Shown here one piece after another: positions 62,485-64,000 of a DNA stretch of 64,000 nucleotides. Both the position numbers and the translations under genes were made by a program. Numbering within the stretch: position 1 is the first letter of the stretch; every line of letters begins with the position of its first letter. The notes beneath the pieces are model-generated. The model was not told the origin of the DNA. It made no database searches and saw only the letters and a program-made list of their open reading frames with translations. Origin of the DNA: Blepharisma stoltei (lineage: Eukaryota > Ciliophora > Heterotrichea > Heterotrichida > Blepharismidae); assembly GCA_914767885.1 (NCBI GenBank), contig CAJZBQ010000050.1:62001-126000 (forward strand), given 5' to 3'.

Positions 62485-64000
62485 TTAAATGCGAGTTCTA
62501 GGTTCTCCATGATCATCAACGTTTTTCCCAACTTTTTGTTTCCCATCAGCTGAATCTGTAGCCAGTTTTTTAGCTAGCTCTGGATTAACTCCTCTTAAAT
62601 TCGGCTGATTTGAAGCCTCCCATTGTTCATATATTGCTCTATCGCAAGGACAATTCGTTCCCTGTGCCTGCCACGAAAGAAGAGCCAAAATCATAGTATT
62701 CCCAATTTCCCAAGAGATTTTTCTACTTAAATGCTGTTGAGTTAACAGTGGCAAAATATTTTCTACCCTTTGAATCAAATGGCTAGCGCCTAAACTCTCT
62801 AGCGTTTTCTTAAAATAAGTCAAATTTGGGTCTTTTAATGTAGCTATAGCCCTCAGTACATCTAAACTTAGCACATTTGTGGTGCCTTCCCATATTGCAT
62901 AAACCTGAGAATCCCTTAAAATGCTTGCAATATTTGAATTTTCCATATAACCAACCCCTCCTATACATTCAATAGCTTCACTAGCAATTTCTACCGCCTT
63001 TTTGGCTGTATAAAGTTTTACAACAGGTGTAATAAGCCTTAATGTTGCTTTTTCCCAACTATTTGCAGTGTTTTTTTCTATTTTTTCCAGCAGATTTCAT
63101 GCATAAATAGTCAAAATTAAGCATCCTCTGAAGCTTAATTCCATTTCACTTAATGTAGATTGATGCAATGGGTATTCAATTACAGGCTTTTTAAATGCAA
63201 TTCTTCTATATGCGTAATCTCTTGATATTGCAATTGATCTCCTCATAGCTGCAACAGCTCCTAGACTGTTGTAAAGTCTGGTGATATTAATTAAATGAGC
63301 GATATATTTAACACCTTGTCCAATTGGGGAGACTAGTTTTGCCCTACACCCATCAAGAATCATTTCAGCAGTTGGCAGCTGTTTTGTGCCCATTTTTTCT
63401 TTAAGTCTTACAATTTTTATTCCATTGAGCTCTCCAGCTTCGTTTCTTAATTTTAGATAGAATAAGGACAGCTTAGAATCAACTCTTGCAAGAGCAAAAG
63501 CAGCATCTGCGGTTGTAGCTGATGTGAACCATTTATATCCATACAGCTTATAATAATCTCCGTTTTCATGTACAGCATAAGTCCTAGTTCCATTTGATAC
63601 GTCAGATCCTCCATGTTTTTCTGTCATCCACTGTCCACAAGTCCAAAACTCCTCACTCCCCCCCCCCTCCGTGAGTGAACAAAAAAATTTTGTTCACTCA
63701 CCGAGGGGGGTTAATTTTTTTTTTTTTAAAAAAATTTATATATAAATTTTATAAAAAATATTTTTTTTCGAAATTTAAAAAAATCCTAATTCGCAAAACT
63801 CGGAAAGCAAATATTAATTTTAATTTATAAAATTTATGTTTTAAAAAGCAATTCGTTTAAAATTAAACAGAATTAGCTCAAGATTTCCTTATACTAACTA
63901 TCTTTTATATATCAAAATTTTTTTCCATAAAAAATTTTTCTATTAAAAAAATTTTTGTTCACTCACGGAGGGTGGGTTGTTGGCAAAAAAATAGCGATTT
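62485..64000 (-). CDS. AidB-like acyl-CoA dehydrogenase, C-terminal part (5' end outside window)
   Basis: The visible part is about 390 residues, from EEFWTCGQWMTEKHGGSDVS to GEPRTRI at the stop 62485-62487, with one TGA-coded Trp (63097-63099). It carries the flavoprotein motif MTEKHGGSDVS, then YKLYGYKWFTSATTADAAFA, GGVGYMENSNIASILRDSQV and YAIWEGTTNVLSLDVLRA, which holds the WEGT segment of the acyl-CoA dehydrogenase C-terminal helical domain. MTEK.GGSDV and the long C-terminal extension (about 130 residues beyond WEGT) are typical of the AidB branch. Role: FAD-dependent dehydrogenation in acyl metabolism; substrate unknown. The upstream exon is cut by a MITE that continues past 64,000. 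Confidence 0.88.
63653..64000. mobile_element. IES: MITE copy, left end only (window edge)
   Basis: Begins TCACTCCCCCCCCCCTCCGT at 63651 and shows the interior in the same orientation as the 20683 copy, ending mid-element with AAAAAAATAGCGATTT. The flanking triplet is TCA (TGA on the gene strand) instead of TA, as in the 49125 copy. Confidence 0.85.

Overview
The window looks like germline (micronuclear) DNA of a heterotrich ciliate, most probably Blepharisma. Four things seen in the sequence point there. (1) TGA is read as Trp while TAA and TAG are stops; the clearest case is TGA at a conserved Trp of the dynein C-terminal region at 14432-14434. (2) Introns are exactly 15 nt (89-103, 2624-2638, 3240-3254, 8378-8392). 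(3) Real exons are interrupted about 45 times by AT-rich, mostly TA-bounded segments without GT-AG ends; removing them restores conserved protein families in frame. (4) Many of these internal eliminated sequences (IESs) are copies of one MITE with C/G-homopolymer ends. Published work on the Blepharisma stoltei germline describes TA-bound IESs, many of them MITE-derived, and UGA=Trp. The genus is inferred; the code, introns and IESs are read from the sequence.

Layout. 1-8.1 kb: end of a type II membrane protein gene (-), Qa-SNARE syntaxin (+), a two-TM protein (-), sorting nexin (+), a small basic protein (+), a Cys-rich type I membrane protein (-) and an unrecognised gene (+). 8.1-13.7 kb: AP-1 sigma adaptin, a P4-ATPase flippase with seven IESs, and a small basic protein, all +. 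13.8-34.5 kb (-): one axonemal dynein heavy chain gene spread over 20.7 kb and broken by 14 insertions (about 7.2 kb), including a 3.8-kb foldback IES and four retroposons. 34.7-45.4 kb: small unknown genes, a CHCH protein (-), a START-domain protein, a PLAC8-like protein, a purple acid phosphatase and dynein light chain LC8. 45.8-58.2 kb: CorA-type Mg transporter and ODR4 homologue (+), condensin subunit NCAPD2/Cnd1 and SIAH-type E3 ligase (-), PI4K-beta (+). 59.0-64.0 kb: a coiled-coil/IQ protein (+), a tiny ORF (+) and an AidB-like acyl-CoA dehydrogenase (-) that runs off the window inside a MITE.

The genes are ordinary eukaryotic housekeeping, membrane-traffic and ciliary genes, not operons. 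The accessory biology is the load of excisable DNA: short IESs clustering at 62-72 bp and longer steps; a MITE family in all stages of decay (about 154-387 bp); a second MITE family (44.5 and 60.6 kb); hairpin MITEs; and ten SINE-like retroposons (338-684 bp) with 10-16 bp target-site duplications, a shared ATAAAATGG-like head and short tandem-repeat tails that differ from copy to copy. After the proposed excisions the dynein gene is 13,488 nt, the flippase 3,360, condensin 3,219, ODR4 1,230, PI4K-beta 2,019 and SIAH 885, all whole numbers of codons. That is an internal check on the map, though some individual junctions stay ambiguous and are marked so.
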